Assembly: GCF_009469595.2 (NCBI RefSeq)
Contig: NZ_SSXV01000001.1
Location: 1 to 64,000 of the forward strand
Length of the DNA: 64,000 nt
Reading direction: 5' to 3'
Origin: Thauera sp. 2A1
Lineage (GTDB): Bacteria > Pseudomonadota > Gammaproteobacteria > Burkholderiales > Rhodocyclaceae
Made by a program: the position numbers and the translations under genes. Positions 25,581-43,828 of this stretch are shown here, piece after piece. The notes beneath the pieces are model-generated. The model made no database searches. It saw only the letters and a list, made by a program, of their open reading frames with translations, and was not told the DNA's origin. Within the stretch, counting starts at the first letter, position 1; every line of letters begins with the position of its first letter.

Positions 25581-26771
25581 ATGGCTAAGGGTAAGTTTGA
25601 GCGGACGAAACCGCACGTGAACGTCGGTACGATCGGCCACGTTGACCATGGCAAGACGACGCTGACGGCGGCGATCACGACGATCCTGTCGAAGAAGTTC
25701 GGCGGTGAAGCCAAGGCGTACGATCAGATCGACGCGGCGCCGGAAGAGAAGGCGCGCGGCATCACGATCAACACCGCGCACGTCGAGTACGAGACCGCCA
25801 CGCGCCACTATGCGCACGTGGATTGCCCGGGTCACGCCGACTACGTGAAGAACATGATCACCGGTGCGGCGCAGATGGATGGCGCGATCCTGGTGTGCTC
25901 GGCCGCTGACGGCCCGATGCCGCAGACGCGCGAGCACATCCTGCTGGCCCGTCAGGTCGGCGTGCCGTACATCATCGTCTTCCTGAACAAGTGCGACATG
26001 GTCGACGACGAGGAGCTGCTCGAGCTGGTCGAGATGGAAGTGCGCGAGCTGCTGTCGAAGTACGACTTCCCGGGCGACGACATTCCCATCGTCAAGGGTT
26101 CGGCGCTGAAGGCGCTCGAAGGCGACCAGTCGGACATCGGCGAGCCGGCGATCATGCGCCTGGCGGACGCCCTCGACAGCTACATCCCGACGCCTGAGCG
26201 CGCCATCGACAAGCCCTTCCTGCTGCCGATCGAGGACGTGTTCTCGATCTCGGGCCGCGGCACCGTGGTGACCGGTCGTGTCGAGCGCGGCGTCGTCAAG
26301 GTCGGCGAGGAAATCGAGATCGTCGGCATCAAGCCGACGGTCAAGACCACCTGCACCGGCGTGGAAATGTTCCGCAAGCTGCTCGACCAGGGTCAGGCGG
26401 GCGACAACGTGGGCGTGCTGCTGCGTGGTACCAAGCGTGAAGACGTCGAGCGTGGCCAGGTGCTGTGCAAGCCGGGTTCGATCACCCCGCACACCCACTT
26501 CACCGGCGAGATCTACGTGCTGTCGAAGGAAGAGGGCGGCCGTCACACCCCGTTCTTCAACAACTACCGTCCGCAGTTCTACTTCCGTACCACGGACGTG
26601 ACCGGTTCGATCTCGCTGCCCGAAGGCACCGAGATGGTCATGCCGGGCGACAACGTGTCGATCACCGTGAAGCTGATCGCGCCGATCGCCATGGAAGAAG
26701 GTCTGCGCTTCGCGATCCGCGAAGGTGGCCGCACCGTCGGTGCCGGCGTCGTCGCCAAGATCATCGAGTAA
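25581..26771 (+). CDS. tuf: Elongation factor Tu, copy 1
   Basis: This 396-residue GTPase delivers aminoacyl-tRNA to the ribosome. G1 G-H-V-D-H-G-K-T-T is at 19-27, G3 D-C-P-G-H near 81-85, and G4 N-K-C-D near 136-139; domains II and III are complete. The protein is identical over all 396 residues to copy 2 at 42147-43337. The DNA differs at about twelve synonymous positions, four of them packed into codons 6-9. Lying downstream of three tRNA genes, it should be co-transcribed with them. A hairpin at 26796-26819 follows. Confidence 0.98.
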   Translation: MAKGKFERTKPHVNVGTIGHVDHGKTTLTAAITTILSKKFGGEAKAYDQIDAAPEEKARGITINTAHVEYETATRHYAHVDCPGHADYVKNMITGAAQMDGAILVCSAADGPMPQTREHILLARQVGVPYIIVFLNKCDMVDDEELLELVEMEVRELLSKYDFPGDDIPIVKGSALKALEGDQSDIGEPAIMRLADALDSYIPTPERAIDKPFLLPIEDVFSISGRGTVVTGRVERGVVKVGEEIEIVGIKPTVKTTCTGVEMFRKLLDQGQAGDNVGVLLRGTKREDVERGQVLCKPGSITPHTHFTGEIYVLSKEEGGRHTPFFNNYRPQFYFRTTDVTGSISLPEGTEMVMPGDNVSITVKLIAPIAMEEGLRFAIREGGRTVGAGVVAKIIE

Positions 26772-26795
26772 TCGGAGTCCGATTGTTCGATCGCA

Positions 26796-26819
26796 AAGCG
26801 CACCCTGGCGGGTGCGCTT
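26796..26819 (+). terminator. Hairpin after tuf copy 1
   Basis: A perfect 10-base stem, AAGCGCACCC / GGGTGCGCTT, with a four-base TGGC loop lies 24 bases after the tuf stop. No real T tract follows (CGTAGTCT), so it may be a weak terminator or a processing signal before tRNA-Trp at 26835. Confidence 0.6.
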
Positions 26820-26834
26820 CGTAGTCTCTGCTGC

Positions 26835-26910
26835 AGGGGCATAGCTCAATTGGCAGAGCGTCGGTCTCCAAAACCGAAGGTTGGGGGTTCGATTCCCTCT
26901 GCCCCTGCCA
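26835..26910 (+). tRNA. tRNA-Trp (CCA)
   Basis: A 76-base tRNA with acceptor AGGGGCA/TGCCCCT, discriminator G, encoded CCA, anticodon CCA at 26868-26870, and T arm GGGGTTCGATTCCC. It directly precedes secE, the usual order in proteobacteria. Confidence 0.96.
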
Positions 26911-26934
26911 TATTTTTCCGGGTTTCTCTTTCCG

Positions 26935-27282
26935 ATGGCCGATAAGTTGAAGTTCGCGCTGGCTCTGGCACTGGTTGCGGCCGGCGTGGTCGGCTTCTAC
27001 CTGCTGTCCGAGCAGGCGATGGTGCTGCGCGTGCTGTCCGTGCTTGCGGGGGTCATCGCTGGTGGCGCGGTCGCGTGGTTTTCCGAGCCCGGCCGCCGCT
27101 TCGCCGATTTTGCGCGTGACGCGATCACCGAGACCAAGAAGGTCGTGTGGCCGAGCCGCAAGGAAACCGTGCAGACCACCGGGCTGGTGTTCGCCTTCGT
27201 GGTGATCATGGCGGTCTTCCTGTGGTTGACCGACAAGAGCCTCGAGTGGGTTCTCTACGATCTCATTCTGGGATGGAAGTGA
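26935..27282 (+). CDS. secE: Preprotein translocase subunit SecE
   Basis: This 115-residue inner-membrane protein stabilises SecY in the general secretion channel. It is the long gamma/betaproteobacterial form with three membrane helices (about 7-22, 31-45, 84-102). The amphipathic conserved segment is [13 protein letters not shown] before the last helix. The ATG at 26935 follows tRNA-Trp by 24 bases with only a weak ribosome site. nusG starts 1 base after its stop, so the two are coupled. Confidence 0.95.
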   Translation: MADKLKFALALALVAAGVVGFYLLSEQAMVLRVLSVLAGVIAGGAVAWFSEPGRRFADFARDAITETKKVVWPSRKETVQTTGLVFAFVVIMAVFLWLTDKSLEWVLYDLILGWK

Positions 27283-27283
27283 T

Positions 27284-27817
27284 ATGACGAAGCGCTGGTA
27301 CGTGGTGCACGCCTATTCGGGCTTCGAGAAGTCCGTCCAGCGCGCGCTGGTTGATCGCATCAACCGCGCGGGCATGCAGGATTCCTTCGGTCAGGTGCTG
27401 GTGCCGGTCGAAGAGGTCGTCGAGATGCGCGGCGGCCAGAAAAGCATCACCGAACGCAAGTTCTTCCCGGGTTACGTGCTCGTCGAGATGGAAATGAACG
27501 ACGAGACCTGGCACCTGGTGAAGTCCACGCCGAAGGTCACCGGCTTTGTCGGCGGTACCGCCACCAAGCCGGCGCCGATTTCCGAAAAGGAAGTCGACAA
27601 GATCATGCAGCAGATGCAGGAGGGGGTTGAGAAGCCCCGCCCCAAGGTGCTGTTCGAGATCGGCGAGGTGGTCCGCGTCAAGGAAGGTCCTTTCACCGAC
27701 TTCCATGGCGCGGTCGAGGATGCCAATTACGAGAAGAACAAGCTGCGCGTGTCGGTGACCATCTTTGGTCGCGCCACGCCGGTGGAACTGGATTTCGCCC
27801 AGGTCGAAAAGACCTGA
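27284..27817 (+). CDS. nusG: Transcription termination/antitermination factor NusG
   Basis: This 177-residue protein has an N-terminal NGN domain ([22 protein letters not shown]), which binds the RNA polymerase clamp. Its C-terminal KOW domain ([11 protein letters not shown] and [14 protein letters not shown]) contacts Rho or ribosomal protein S10. The start overlaps the secE intergenic ribosome site GGGATGGAAGTGAT. Length matches E. coli NusG (181). Confidence 0.97.
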   Translation: MTKRWYVVHAYSGFEKSVQRALVDRINRAGMQDSFGQVLVPVEEVVEMRGGQKSITERKFFPGYVLVEMEMNDETWHLVKSTPKVTGFVGGTATKPAPISEKEVDKIMQQMQEGVEKPRPKVLFEIGEVVRVKEGPFTDFHGAVEDANYEKNKLRVSVTIFGRATPVELDFAQVEKT

Positions 27818-27887
27818 GCGCGATGGCGGCAGGCCGCGAGGCCTGCTGCAGCCCGTTGACGTCCCCATGACGCACGGGATGCGAGGA

Positions 27888-27908
27888 GCGCCGGGGCGAC
27901 CCCGGTGC
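27888..27908 (+). promoter_or_regulatory. Hairpin in the rplK-rplA leader
   Basis: A nine-base stem, GCGCCGGGG / CCCCGGTGC (one G-T pair), with a three-base loop lies 30 bases before the rplK start, in the 120-base gap after nusG. Ribosomal protein L1 represses rplKA through leader RNA in many bacteria, so this may be part of that site. I could not match the L1-binding consensus with certainty. Confidence 0.35.
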
Positions 27909-27937
27909 GCTAGCACTCAACACAGGAGCGAGCCGCA

Positions 27938-28369
27938 ATGGCAAAGAAAATCACTGGTTACGTAAAGCTGCAGGTGCCGGCCGGCAAGGCCAACCCCAGC
28001 CCCCCGATCGGCCCGGCGCTCGGTCAGCGCGGCCTGAACATCATGGAATTCTGCAAAGCCTTCAATGCCAAGACCCAGGGCATGGAGCCGGGCCTGCCGA
28101 TTCCGGTGGTGATCACCGCCTACGCGGACAAGAGCTTCACCTTCATCATGAAGACGCCGCCGGCCACGATCCTCATCAAGAAGGCCGCGGGCATCCAGAA
28201 GGGTTCGCCGAAGCCCCACACCGACAAGGTCGGCTCGGTCACCCGCGCGCAGGTCGAGGAGATCGCGAAGACCAAGATGCCTGACCTCACTGCCGCCGAC
28301 ATGGAAGCAGCCGTGCGTACGATCGCCGGTTCCGCGCGCAGCATGGGCATCACTGTGGAGGGCCTCTGA
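27938..28369 (+). CDS. rplK: 50S ribosomal protein L11
   Basis: This 143-residue protein of the ribosomal stalk base contacts 23S rRNA and elongation factors. The N-terminal segment [23 protein letters not shown] is the signature, and the C-terminal RNA-binding domain ends [19 protein letters not shown] precedes the ATG. It is followed after 2 bases by rplA. Confidence 0.98.
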   Translation: MAKKITGYVKLQVPAGKANPSPPIGPALGQRGLNIMEFCKAFNAKTQGMEPGLPIPVVITAYADKSFTFIMKTPPATILIKKAAGIQKGSPKPHTDKVGSVTRAQVEEIAKTKMPDLTAADMEAAVRTIAGSARSMGITVEGL

Positions 28370-28371
28370 TC

Positions 28372-29070
28372 ATGGCGAAACTTTCGAAGCGAGTTCAGGC
28401 GCTGCGCGCCAAGGTCGACCGCAATCAGGCCTATCCGGTGGCTGAAGCCCTGGCGCTGGTCAAGGACTGCGCGACCGCCAAGTTCGATGAATCGATCGAC
28501 GTCGCCGTGAACCTCGGCGTTGACGCACGCAAGTCCGACCAGGTCGTGCGTGGCTCGGTGGTGCTGCCCGCCGGTACCGGCAAATCGGTGCGCGTCGCTG
28601 TGTTCGCCCAGGGCGACAAGGCTGAAGCTGCGCGTGCCGCGGGCGCCGATGTCGTCGGTTTCGATGACCTCGCGGAGCAGGTCAAGGCCGGCAACCTCAA
28701 CTTCGACGTCTGCATCGCGACGCCGGACGCCATGCGCGTGGTCGGCCAGCTCGGCCAGATCCTCGGTCCGCGCGGCCTGATGCCGAACCCGAAGGTTGGC
28801 ACCGTGACGATGGACGTCGCCACTGCGGTCAAGAACGCCAAGGCAGGCCAGGTGCAGTACCGCACCGACAAGGCTGGCCTGGTGCACGCCACCATCGGTC
28901 GCGCCTCGTTCGGGGTTGATGCGCTGCAGCAGAACCTCTCCGCCTTCATCGATGCGCTGGTCAAGGCCAAGCCGGCGGCGGCGAAGGGCGTCTATCTGCG
29001 CCGCATCGCGCTGTCGAGCACGATGGGCGCCGGTGTCCGCGTCGAACCGAGCAGCGTCAACGCTGCGTGA
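28372..29070 (+). CDS. rplA: 50S ribosomal protein L1
   Basis: This 232-residue L1 stalk protein binds 23S rRNA near the E site and usually represses its own operon. The signature [12 protein letters not shown] lies near 142-153, and the L1 fold is complete. It starts 2 bases after the rplK stop, so translation is coupled. A strong hairpin at 29106-29127 follows its stop. Confidence 0.98.
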   Translation: MAKLSKRVQALRAKVDRNQAYPVAEALALVKDCATAKFDESIDVAVNLGVDARKSDQVVRGSVVLPAGTGKSVRVAVFAQGDKAEAARAAGADVVGFDDLAEQVKAGNLNFDVCIATPDAMRVVGQLGQILGPRGLMPNPKVGTVTMDVATAVKNAKAGQVQYRTDKAGLVHATIGRASFGVDALQQNLSAFIDALVKAKPAAAKGVYLRRIALSSTMGAGVRVEPSSVNAA

Positions 29071-29105
29071 CGTGAGCGCGGCGGCGACGTCGCGTATCGA
29101 ATTAC

Positions 29106-29127
29106 GCCGGCCCGTTCGCGGGCCGGC
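29106..29127 (+). terminator. Perfect TTCG-loop hairpin after rplA
   Basis: A nine-base perfect stem, GCCGGCCCG / CGGGCCGGC, is closed by a TTCG tetraloop. It lies 36 bases after the rplA stop. No T tract follows, so it is more likely an mRNA 3'-end stabiliser or processing site between rplKA and rplJL than a full terminator. Confidence 0.5.
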
Positions 29128-29184
29128 ATGCAGGAACTTTGGGCCGTCCCGGTGCTGCTTGCCGGGCGGATCGTCAAAGACCGC

Positions 29185-29340
29185 AGGTGCGATTGCTCCG
29201 GCAATCGTTTAATTGTCTCCGACGGCCTGCGCAGACGGTGTGCCCAGAACAGGATTCTGGCTGCTGGCTCTTGTTGAGCCACAGCCGCACTCCTGATCCA
29301 GGTCGCCGTGGGTGCGAATCGCCACAAGTGGTTCGCGTGT
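29185..29340 (+). ncRNA. Probable L10 leader (rplJ-rplL autoregulatory leader RNA)
   Basis: The 293-base gap between rplA and rplJ contains several short complementary blocks, including CCAGAA/TTCTGG around 29244-29260 and GGCTC/GAGCC around 29266-29279. L10 or the L10-L12 complex binds such a leader and represses rplJL in many bacteria. Position, length and hairpin content fit. I inferred the call from context and did not match every conserved base. Confidence 0.5.
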
Positions 29341-29363
29341 TGACTTGATAGGAGGAAGGACCC

Positions 29364-29861
29364 GTGGGTCTCAATCTCGATGACAAGAAAGCCGTAGTGG
29401 CTGAGGTGTCGGCACAAGTGGCCAACGCCCAGACGATCGCGGTGGCCGAGTATCGCGGCATTGCGGTGGGCGATCTCACCGCGCTGCGTGCCAAGGCCCG
29501 CGAATCTGGCGTTTACCTGCGCGTGCTGAAGAACACCCTGGTGCGCCGCGCGATCGCCGGTACCCCGTTCGAGGGGCTGGGCGATCAACTGACCGGCCCG
29601 CTGATCTATGGCATCTCGACCGATCCGGTCGCCGCTGCCAAGGTGCTGAACGACTTCGCCAAGGGCAACGACAAGCTGGTGCTGAAGGCCGGTTCCTATG
29701 CGGGCAAGACGCTCGACAAGGCCGGCGTGCAGGCGCTCGCTTCGATCCCGAGCCGCGAAGAACTGCTGGCGACCCTGCTGGGCGTCATGCAGGCGCCGGT
29801 TTCCGGCTTCGCTCGCGCAATGGCTGCGCTCGCCAAGCAGCGCGAAGAGTCGGCCGCCTGA
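29364..29861 (+). CDS. rplJ: 50S ribosomal protein L10
   Basis: This 165-residue protein anchors the L7/L12 dimers to the ribosome. The N-terminal RNA-binding part contains [12 protein letters not shown] and [10 protein letters not shown]. The C-terminal helix M-A-A-L-A-K-Q-R-E is where L7/L12 docks. The start is GTG at 29364 with a very strong AGGAGGAAGGA ribosome site. It is preceded by the probable L10 leader. Confidence 0.97.
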   Translation: MGLNLDDKKAVVAEVSAQVANAQTIAVAEYRGIAVGDLTALRAKARESGVYLRVLKNTLVRRAIAGTPFEGLGDQLTGPLIYGISTDPVAAAKVLNDFAKGNDKLVLKAGSYAGKTLDKAGVQALASIPSREELLATLLGVMQAPVSGFARAMAALAKQREESAA

Positions 29862-29927
29862 GCGCGCGCCACGACTACCGCTGCAACTACCGTTTTCTTA
29901 CAAGTATCGATTCTGGAGTGATTTGAA

Positions 29928-30302
29928 ATGGCAATCAGCAAAGACGACATCCTGGAAGCCGTTGGCGCCATGACCGTGATGGAACTGAACGACCTGGTGA
30001 AGGCGTTCGAAGAGAAGTTCGGCGTGTCCGCTGCCGCGATGGCCGTGGCTGCCCCGGGTGCCGGCGCTGCCGCCGCCGCGGTTGAAGAGAAGACCGAATT
30101 CGACGTGATCCTTACCGCTGCCGGCGAGAAGAAGGTCGAGGTCATCAAGGTCGTCCGCGCCGCTACCGGCCTGGGACTGAAGGAAGCCAAGGACGTCGTC
30201 GACGGCGCGCCGAAGGCGGTGAAGGAAGGCATCTCGAAGGCCGACGCCGAAGCGCTGAAGAAGCAGCTCGAGGACGCTGGCGCGAAGGTCGAGGTCAAGT
30301 AA
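29928..30302 (+). CDS. rplL: 50S ribosomal protein L7/L12
   Basis: This 124-residue stalk protein recruits translation GTPases. It has an N-terminal dimerisation domain ([20 protein letters not shown]), an Ala/Gly hinge near 35-50, and a globular C-terminal domain with F-D-V-I-L-T and [28 protein letters not shown] ribosome site precedes the ATG. The hairpin at 30320-30347 follows its stop. Confidence 0.98.
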   Translation: MAISKDDILEAVGAMTVMELNDLVKAFEEKFGVSAAAMAVAAPGAGAAAAAVEEKTEFDVILTAAGEKKVEVIKVVRAATGLGLKEAKDVVDGAPKAVKEGISKADAEALKKQLEDAGAKVEVK

Positions 30303-30319
30303 TTCTCGCCTTTCGAGCG

Positions 30320-30350
30320 GGGCTGGCACTCCTAGGGGTGCCGGCCCTTT
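30320..30350 (+). terminator. Attenuator-type hairpin between rplL and rpoB
   Basis: A ten-base stem, GGGCTGGCAC / GTGCCGGCCC (one G-T pair), is followed by TTTCGCGCTTT. It lies 18 bases after the rplL stop. In E. coli a partial terminator here keeps rpoBC expression below that of rplL. The same role is likely. Confidence 0.65.
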
Positions 30351-30468
30351 CGCGCTTTGTATTGAAGTTTTTACCGACCCGACTGCATCGGAAGCCAGAC
30401 CAGAGCGTTACCGCCCATCGGGCGCTGTGTTCTGTCTTTTTGATGTTCGAACTCTAGCCGGAGCATCC

Positions 30469-34602
<4,134 letters not shown>

Positions 34603-34681
34603 ACGGGAAACCGCAAACCCTCGCCTGCGAATGAATCCCGCGGGGGTGGCACACGATGCCGCCTCCCGGATGGAGTGATAC

Positions 34682-38892
<4,211 letters not shown>

Positions 38893-38896
<4 letters not shown>

Positions 38897-38922
38897 CTTT
38901 GCCGCCGGCCTCGGCATAAACT
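38893..38922 (+). promoter_or_regulatory. Candidate sigma70 promoter of the str operon
   Basis: TTGACT (38893-38898) overlaps the last codons of rpoC, and TAAACT (38917-38922) lies 18 bases further on. Transcription from here would begin near 38930. It would produce a ~100-base leader containing the hairpin at 38979-39007 before rpsL. Confidence 0.55.
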
Positions 38923-38978
38923 CCGGCCTCTTTTTGTAGACCGACCAATCGTAGTCGGTTGCAGCCGGAATAATCCGC

Positions 38979-39013
38979 CCGAGGCGGCCCGCGGTGGGCT
39001 GCCTCGGTCTTTT
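38979..39013 (+). terminator. Strong hairpin plus T run in the rpsL leader
   Basis: A 12-base stem, CCGAGGCGGCCC / GGGCTGCCTCGG (one G-T pair), with a five-base loop GCGGT is followed by TCTTTT. It lies 71 bases after the rpoC stop and 17 bases before the rpsL start. It would terminate rpoBC transcription, and because the candidate str promoter lies upstream it could also attenuate rpsL. Confidence 0.75.
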
Positions 39014-39029
39014 GGGAAATTCTTAAGCT

Positions 39030-39407
39030 ATGCCAACAATCAATCAGCTTGTCCGCAAGCCGCGCCAGATGGAAGCGACCAAGAGCAAGGTTCCCGCGCT
39101 GGACGCTTGCCCGCAGAAGCGTGGTGTGTGCACCCGTGTCTATACCACGACCCCGAAGAAGCCGAACTCGGCGCTGCGTAAGGTCGCGAAGGTTCGCCTG
39201 ACCAATGGCTTCGAGGTCATCTCCTACATCGGTGGCGAAGGTCACAACCTGCAGGAGCACTCGGTGGTCCTGATCCGCGGTGGTCGTGTGAAGGACCTTC
39301 CGGGTGTGCGCTACCACATCGTCCGCGGCTCCCTCGATCTGCAGGGCGTCAAGGATCGTAAGCAGTCGCGTTCGAAGTACGGTGCGAAGCGCCCGAAGAA
39401 AGCCTGA
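39030..39407 (+). CDS. rpsL: 30S ribosomal protein S12
   Basis: This 125-residue decoding-centre protein has the signature [11 protein letters not shown] at 41-51. Lys43 and Lys88, the usual sites of streptomycin-resistance mutations, are the sensitive type. No clear Shine-Dalgarno precedes the ATG (TTGGGAAATTCTTAAGCT). It is the first gene of the str operon with rpsG 33 bases downstream. Confidence 0.98.
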   Translation: MPTINQLVRKPRQMEATKSKVPALDACPQKRGVCTRVYTTTPKKPNSALRKVAKVRLTNGFEVISYIGGEGHNLQEHSVVLIRGGRVKDLPGVRYHIVRGSLDLQGVKDRKQSRSKYGAKRPKKA

Positions 39408-39428
39408 TTGTTGGTCACAGAAATTTAG

Positions 39429-39911
<483 letters not shown>

Positions 39912-39932
39912 TTTTCGTCGGTAGCGGTATCT

Positions 39933-39960
39933 CGGGCCCTGCACAGGGCTCGATTGTTTT
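39933..39960 (+). terminator. Hairpin between rpsG and fusA
   Basis: CGGGCCC / GGGCTCG (one G-T pair) with loop TGCACA is followed by ATTGTTTT. It lies 21 bases after the rpsG stop in the 107-base gap before fusA. It may be a partial terminator that adjusts fusA-tuf output, or a structure in the S7 control region. Confidence 0.45.
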
Positions 39961-40018
39961 CTAACGCATGAAACCGTTCGTCGCGTCACAAGCGCGACTC
40001 AGACAAGGCAGGTAAAAC

Positions 40019-42118
40019 GTGGCTCGCAAGACTCCCATCGAGCGCTACCGCAACATCGGTATCTCCGCTCACATCGACGCCGGCAAGACGACTACGACCG
40101 AGCGCATCCTGTTCTACACCGGCGTGAGCCATAAGCTCGGTGAGGTGCATGATGGCGCGGCGACCACCGACTGGATGGTGCAGGAGCAAGAGCGCGGCAT
40201 CACGATCACGTCCGCTGCGGTCACGTGCTTCTGGAAGGGTATGGACAATTCCTTCCCCGAGCATCGCTTTAACATCATCGACACTCCGGGACACGTGGAC
40301 TTCACGATCGAGGTGGAGCGCTCGATGCGTGTGCTCGACGGTGCCTGCATGGTGTATTGCGCCGTGGGTGGCGTGCAGCCGCAGTCCGAGACCGTTTGGC
40401 GCCAGGCGACCAAGTACAAGGTGCCGCGCCTTGCCTTCGTGAACAAGATGGACCGTTCGGGTGCCAACTTCTACAAGGTCGTCGATCAGATGAAGACGCG
40501 CCTGAAGGCCAATCCCGTCCCGGTGGTGATCCCCATCGGTGCCGAGGACAACTTCAAGGGCGTGGTCGATCTGCTCAAGATGAAGGCGATCATCTGGGAC
40601 GAGCCGTCCCAGGGGATGAAGTTCGAGTATCACGATATTCCGTCGGATCTGGTCGCGACTGCCGAAGAATGGCGTGCCAACATGGTCGAGGCGGCTGCTG
40701 AGGCCAACGAAGACCTGATGAACAAGTACCTCGAGGAAGGCGAGCTTTCCGAGGAGGAAGTCATCGCTGGCCTGCGCGCACGTACGCTGTCGTGCGAGAT
40801 CCAGCCGATGCTGTGCGGCACCGCGTTCAAGAACAAGGGCGTGCAGCGCATGCTGGATGCCGTCATCCAGTACCTGCCGTCGCCGATCGACATTCCGCCG
40901 GTTGCGGGCGTCGACGATGACGAGAAGGAGGTGGTGCGTTACGCGAAGGACGAGGAAAAGTTCTCCGCGCTCGCCTTCAAGCTGATGACGGATCCGTTCG
41001 TCGGTCAGCTGACCTTCATCCGCGTTTACTCGGGTGTCCTCGAGTCCGGTTCGACGGTGTTGAACTCGGTCAAGGGCAAGAAAGAGCGCATCGGCCGCAT
41101 TTTGCAGATGCACGCCAATGACCGCGAGGAAATCAAGGAAGTGCTGGCGGGAGACATCGCTGCCGTGGTCGGTCTCAAGGACGTCACGACGGGTGAGACG
41201 CTGTGCGACCCTGCCGCGCCGGTCATCCTCGAGCGCATGGTCTTCCCCGATCCGGTGATCCACGTCGCCGTCGAACCGAAAACCAAGGGCGACCAGGAAA
41301 AGATGGGCATCGCCCTGGGTCGTCTGGCGGCCGAGGATCCCTCGTTCCGCGTCCGCACCGATGAAGAGTCGGGCCAGACCATCATCTCGGGCATGGGCGA
41401 GCTGCACCTCGAGATCATCGTCGACCGCATGAAGCGCGAGTTCAACGTCGAGGCGAACGTCGGCGCGCCGCAGGTTGCCTATCGCGAAACCATCCGCAAA
41501 GCGGCCAACGACGTCGAAGGCAAGTTCGTGAAACAGTCGGGCGGTCGCGGTCAGTACGGTCACGTGGTCATCAACCTCGAGCCTGCCGAACAGGGCAAGG
41601 GCTACGAGTTTGTGGATGCGATCAAGGGCGGCGTGGTGCCGCGCGAGTACATCCCGGCGGTGGACAAGGGCATCCAGGACACCCTGAACAATGGCGTGCT
41701 GGCCGGCTTCCCGGTCGTCGATGTGAAGGTCACCCTGCACTTCGGCTCCTACCACGACGTGGACTCGAACGAAAACGCGTTCAAGATGGCCGGCTCGATG
41801 GCCTTCAAGGAAGCGATGCGCCGCGCCAGTCCGGTCCTGCTGGAGCCGATGATGGCGGTGGTCGTCGAGACGCCGGAAGACTACATGGGTAACGTCATGG
41901 GCGACCTTTCGGGTCGTCGTGGCATCGTCCAGGGCATGGACGACATCCCTGGCGGCATGAAGGAAATCAAGGCGGAAGTGCCGCTGGCCGAAATGTTCGG
42001 CTACGCGACGCAGCTCCGCTCGCTGAGCCAGGGTCGTGCGACGTACTCCATGGAGTTCAAGCACTATTCCGAGGCGCCCAAGAGCGTCGCCGAGGCTGTG
42101 ATCAGCAATCGCAAGTAA
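40019..42118 (+). CDS. fusA: Elongation factor G
   Basis: This 699-residue translocase GTPase has G1 A-H-I-D-A-G-K-T-T at 17-25, switch [10 protein letters not shown], and G4 N-K-M-D. Domains II to V are complete, ending [11 protein letters not shown]. The start is GTG at 40019 with AAGGCAGGTAAAAC upstream. tuf copy 2 begins 28 bases after its stop. Only this one fusA copy is in the window. Confidence 0.98.
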   Translation: MARKTPIERYRNIGISAHIDAGKTTTTERILFYTGVSHKLGEVHDGAATTDWMVQEQERGITITSAAVTCFWKGMDNSFPEHRFNIIDTPGHVDFTIEVERSMRVLDGACMVYCAVGGVQPQSETVWRQATKYKVPRLAFVNKMDRSGANFYKVVDQMKTRLKANPVPVVIPIGAEDNFKGVVDLLKMKAIIWDEPSQGMKFEYHDIPSDLVATAEEWRANMVEAAAEANEDLMNKYLEEGELSEEEVIAGLRARTLSCEIQPMLCGTAFKNKGVQRMLDAVIQYLPSPIDIPPVAGVDDDEKEVVRYAKDEEKFSALAFKLMTDPFVGQLTFIRVYSGVLESGSTVLNSVKGKKERIGRILQMHANDREEIKEVLAGDIAAVVGLKDVTTGETLCDPAAPVILERMVFPDPVIHVAVEPKTKGDQEKMGIALGRLAAEDPSFRVRTDEESGQTIISGMGELHLEIIVDRMKREFNVEANVGAPQVAYRETIRKAANDVEGKFVKQSGGRGQYGHVVINLEPAEQGKGYEFVDAIKGGVVPREYIPAVDKGIQDTLNNGVLAGFPVVDVKVTLHFGSYHDVDSNENAFKMAGSMAFKEAMRRASPVLLEPMMAVVVETPEDYMGNVMGDLSGRRGIVQGMDDIPGGMKEIKAEVPLAEMFGYATQLRSLSQGRATYSMEFKHYSEAPKSVAEAVISNRK

Positions 42119-42146
42119 CCGACACTCAACATAAGGACCCATCAAG

Positions 42147-43337
42147 ATGGCTAAGGGTAAGTTCGAACGCACCAAACCGCACGTGAACGTCGGTACGATC
42201 GGCCACGTTGACCATGGCAAGACGACGCTGACGGCGGCGATCACGACGATCCTGTCGAAGAAGTTCGGCGGTGAAGCCAAGGCGTACGACCAGATCGACG
42301 CGGCGCCGGAAGAGAAGGCGCGCGGCATCACGATCAACACCGCGCACGTCGAGTACGAGACTGCCACGCGCCACTATGCGCACGTGGATTGCCCGGGTCA
42401 CGCCGACTACGTGAAGAACATGATCACCGGTGCGGCGCAGATGGACGGCGCGATCCTGGTGTGCTCGGCCGCTGACGGCCCGATGCCGCAGACGCGCGAG
42501 CACATCCTGCTGGCCCGTCAGGTCGGCGTGCCGTACATCATCGTCTTCCTGAACAAGTGCGACATGGTCGACGACGAGGAGCTGCTCGAGCTGGTCGAGA
42601 TGGAAGTGCGCGAGCTGCTGTCGAAGTACGACTTCCCGGGCGACGACATTCCCATCGTCAAGGGTTCGGCGCTGAAGGCGCTCGAAGGCGACCAGTCGGA
42701 CATCGGCGAGCCGGCGATCATGCGCCTGGCGGACGCCCTCGACAGCTACATCCCGACGCCTGAGCGCGCCATCGACAAGCCCTTCCTGCTGCCGATCGAG
42801 GACGTGTTCTCGATCTCGGGCCGCGGCACCGTGGTGACCGGCCGTGTCGAGCGCGGCGTCGTCAAGGTCGGTGAGGAAATCGAGATCGTCGGCATCAAGC
42901 CGACCGTCAAGACCACCTGCACCGGCGTGGAAATGTTCCGCAAGCTGCTCGACCAGGGTCAGGCGGGCGACAACGTGGGCGTGCTGCTGCGCGGTACCAA
43001 GCGTGAAGACGTCGAGCGTGGCCAGGTGCTGTGCAAGCCGGGTTCGATCACCCCGCACACCCACTTCACCGGCGAGATCTACGTGCTGTCGAAGGAAGAG
43101 GGCGGCCGTCACACCCCGTTCTTCAACAACTACCGTCCGCAGTTCTACTTCCGTACCACGGACGTGACCGGTTCGATCTCGCTGCCGGAAGGCACCGAGA
43201 TGGTCATGCCGGGCGACAACGTGTCGATCACCGTGAAGCTGATCGCGCCGATCGCCATGGAAGAAGGTCTGCGCTTCGCGATCCGCGAAGGTGGCCGCAC
43301 CGTCGGTGCCGGCGTCGTCGCCAAGATCATCGAGTAA
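42147..43337 (+). CDS. tuf: Elongation factor Tu, copy 2
   Basis: This 396-residue protein is residue for residue the same as copy 1 at 25581-26771. The coding DNA differs at about twelve silent sites, and flanking DNA is unrelated. This is the copy at the str operon position (tufA in E. coli), with ribosome site AAGGACCCATCAAG. The near identity over 1.2 kb points to gene conversion between the copies. A 9-base hairpin at 43347-43372 follows its stop. Confidence 0.98.
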   Translation: MAKGKFERTKPHVNVGTIGHVDHGKTTLTAAITTILSKKFGGEAKAYDQIDAAPEEKARGITINTAHVEYETATRHYAHVDCPGHADYVKNMITGAAQMDGAILVCSAADGPMPQTREHILLARQVGVPYIIVFLNKCDMVDDEELLELVEMEVRELLSKYDFPGDDIPIVKGSALKALEGDQSDIGEPAIMRLADALDSYIPTPERAIDKPFLLPIEDVFSISGRGTVVTGRVERGVVKVGEEIEIVGIKPTVKTTCTGVEMFRKLLDQGQAGDNVGVLLRGTKREDVERGQVLCKPGSITPHTHFTGEIYVLSKEEGGRHTPFFNNYRPQFYFRTTDVTGSISLPEGTEMVMPGDNVSITVKLIAPIAMEEGLRFAIREGGRTVGAGVVAKIIE

Positions 43338-43346
43338 CACCCGCAT

Positions 43347-43384
43347 GCGGCGGGATCAGCCGGTCCCGCCGCTCCGCTCTTTTC
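43347..43384 (+). terminator. Hairpin after tuf copy 2
   Basis: A perfect nine-base stem, GCGGCGGGA / TCCCGCCGC, with an eight-base loop lies 9 bases after the tuf stop and is followed by TCCGCTCTTTT. It could end the str operon, with some read-through into rpsJ. Confidence 0.55.
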
Positions 43385-43403
43385 GCTCTTTGGAATTCGA
43401 ATC

Positions 43404-43715
43404 ATGCAGAACCAGAAAATCCGCATTCGCCTGAAAGCCTTCGACTATCGCCTGATCGACCAATCGGCGCAGGAAATCGTCGAGACGGCGAAGCGCACTG
43501 GCGCCGTCGTCCGCGGACCCGTGCCGCTGCCGACCCGCATCGAGCGTTTTGACCTGCTGCGTTCGCCGCACGTCAATAAGGCTTCCCGCGACCAGATGGA
43601 AATCCGCACGCACCAGCGCCTGATGGACATCATCGATCCGACCGACAAGACCGTCGATGCGCTGATGAAGCTCGATCTGCCCGCGGGCGTGGATGTCGAA
43701 ATCAAGCTTCAGTAA
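43404..43715 (+). CDS. rpsJ: 30S ribosomal protein S10
   Basis: This 103-residue protein (also NusE) works in the 30S head and in transcription antitermination with NusB and NusG. The signature [11 protein letters not shown] is followed by [21 protein letters not shown]. It lies between the post-tuf hairpin and a promoter/hairpin element at 43725-43763. It may therefore be transcribed mainly with str genes rather than with rplC. Confidence 0.98.
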   Translation: MQNQKIRIRLKAFDYRLIDQSAQEIVETAKRTGAVVRGPVPLPTRIERFDLLRSPHVNKASRDQMEIRTHQRLMDIIDPTDKTVDALMKLDLPAGVDVEIKLQ

Positions 43716-43724
43716 GCGGCTTGC

Positions 43725-43754
43725 TTGCGGATTCTTGAATAAGGCCGGTATAAT
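43725..43754 (+). promoter_or_regulatory. Promoter upstream of rplC with consensus TATAAT
   Basis: TTGCGG (43725-43730) and a perfect TATAAT (43749-43754) are 18 bases apart. The -10 box forms the loop of the hairpin at 43741-43762. The predicted start near 43761 leaves a leader of about 68 bases to the rplC ATG. This suggests that the S10-type operon here starts at rplC. Confidence 0.65.
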
Positions 43755-43772
43755 CCGGCCTTTGTGCCTTTT
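43741..43772 (+). terminator. Hairpin overlapping the rplC promoter
   Basis: AAGGCCGG / CCGGCCTT is a perfect eight-base stem with loop TATAAT, followed by TGTGCCTTTT. It lies 25 bases after the rpsJ stop. It would act as a terminator for upstream transcription at the same place where a new promoter begins. Confidence 0.55.
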
Positions 43773-43828
43773 GGCGCATTAATCAGTGTGACCCCCGGTC
43801 AATCGCAACCGGGATTCAGGAGAAAAAA

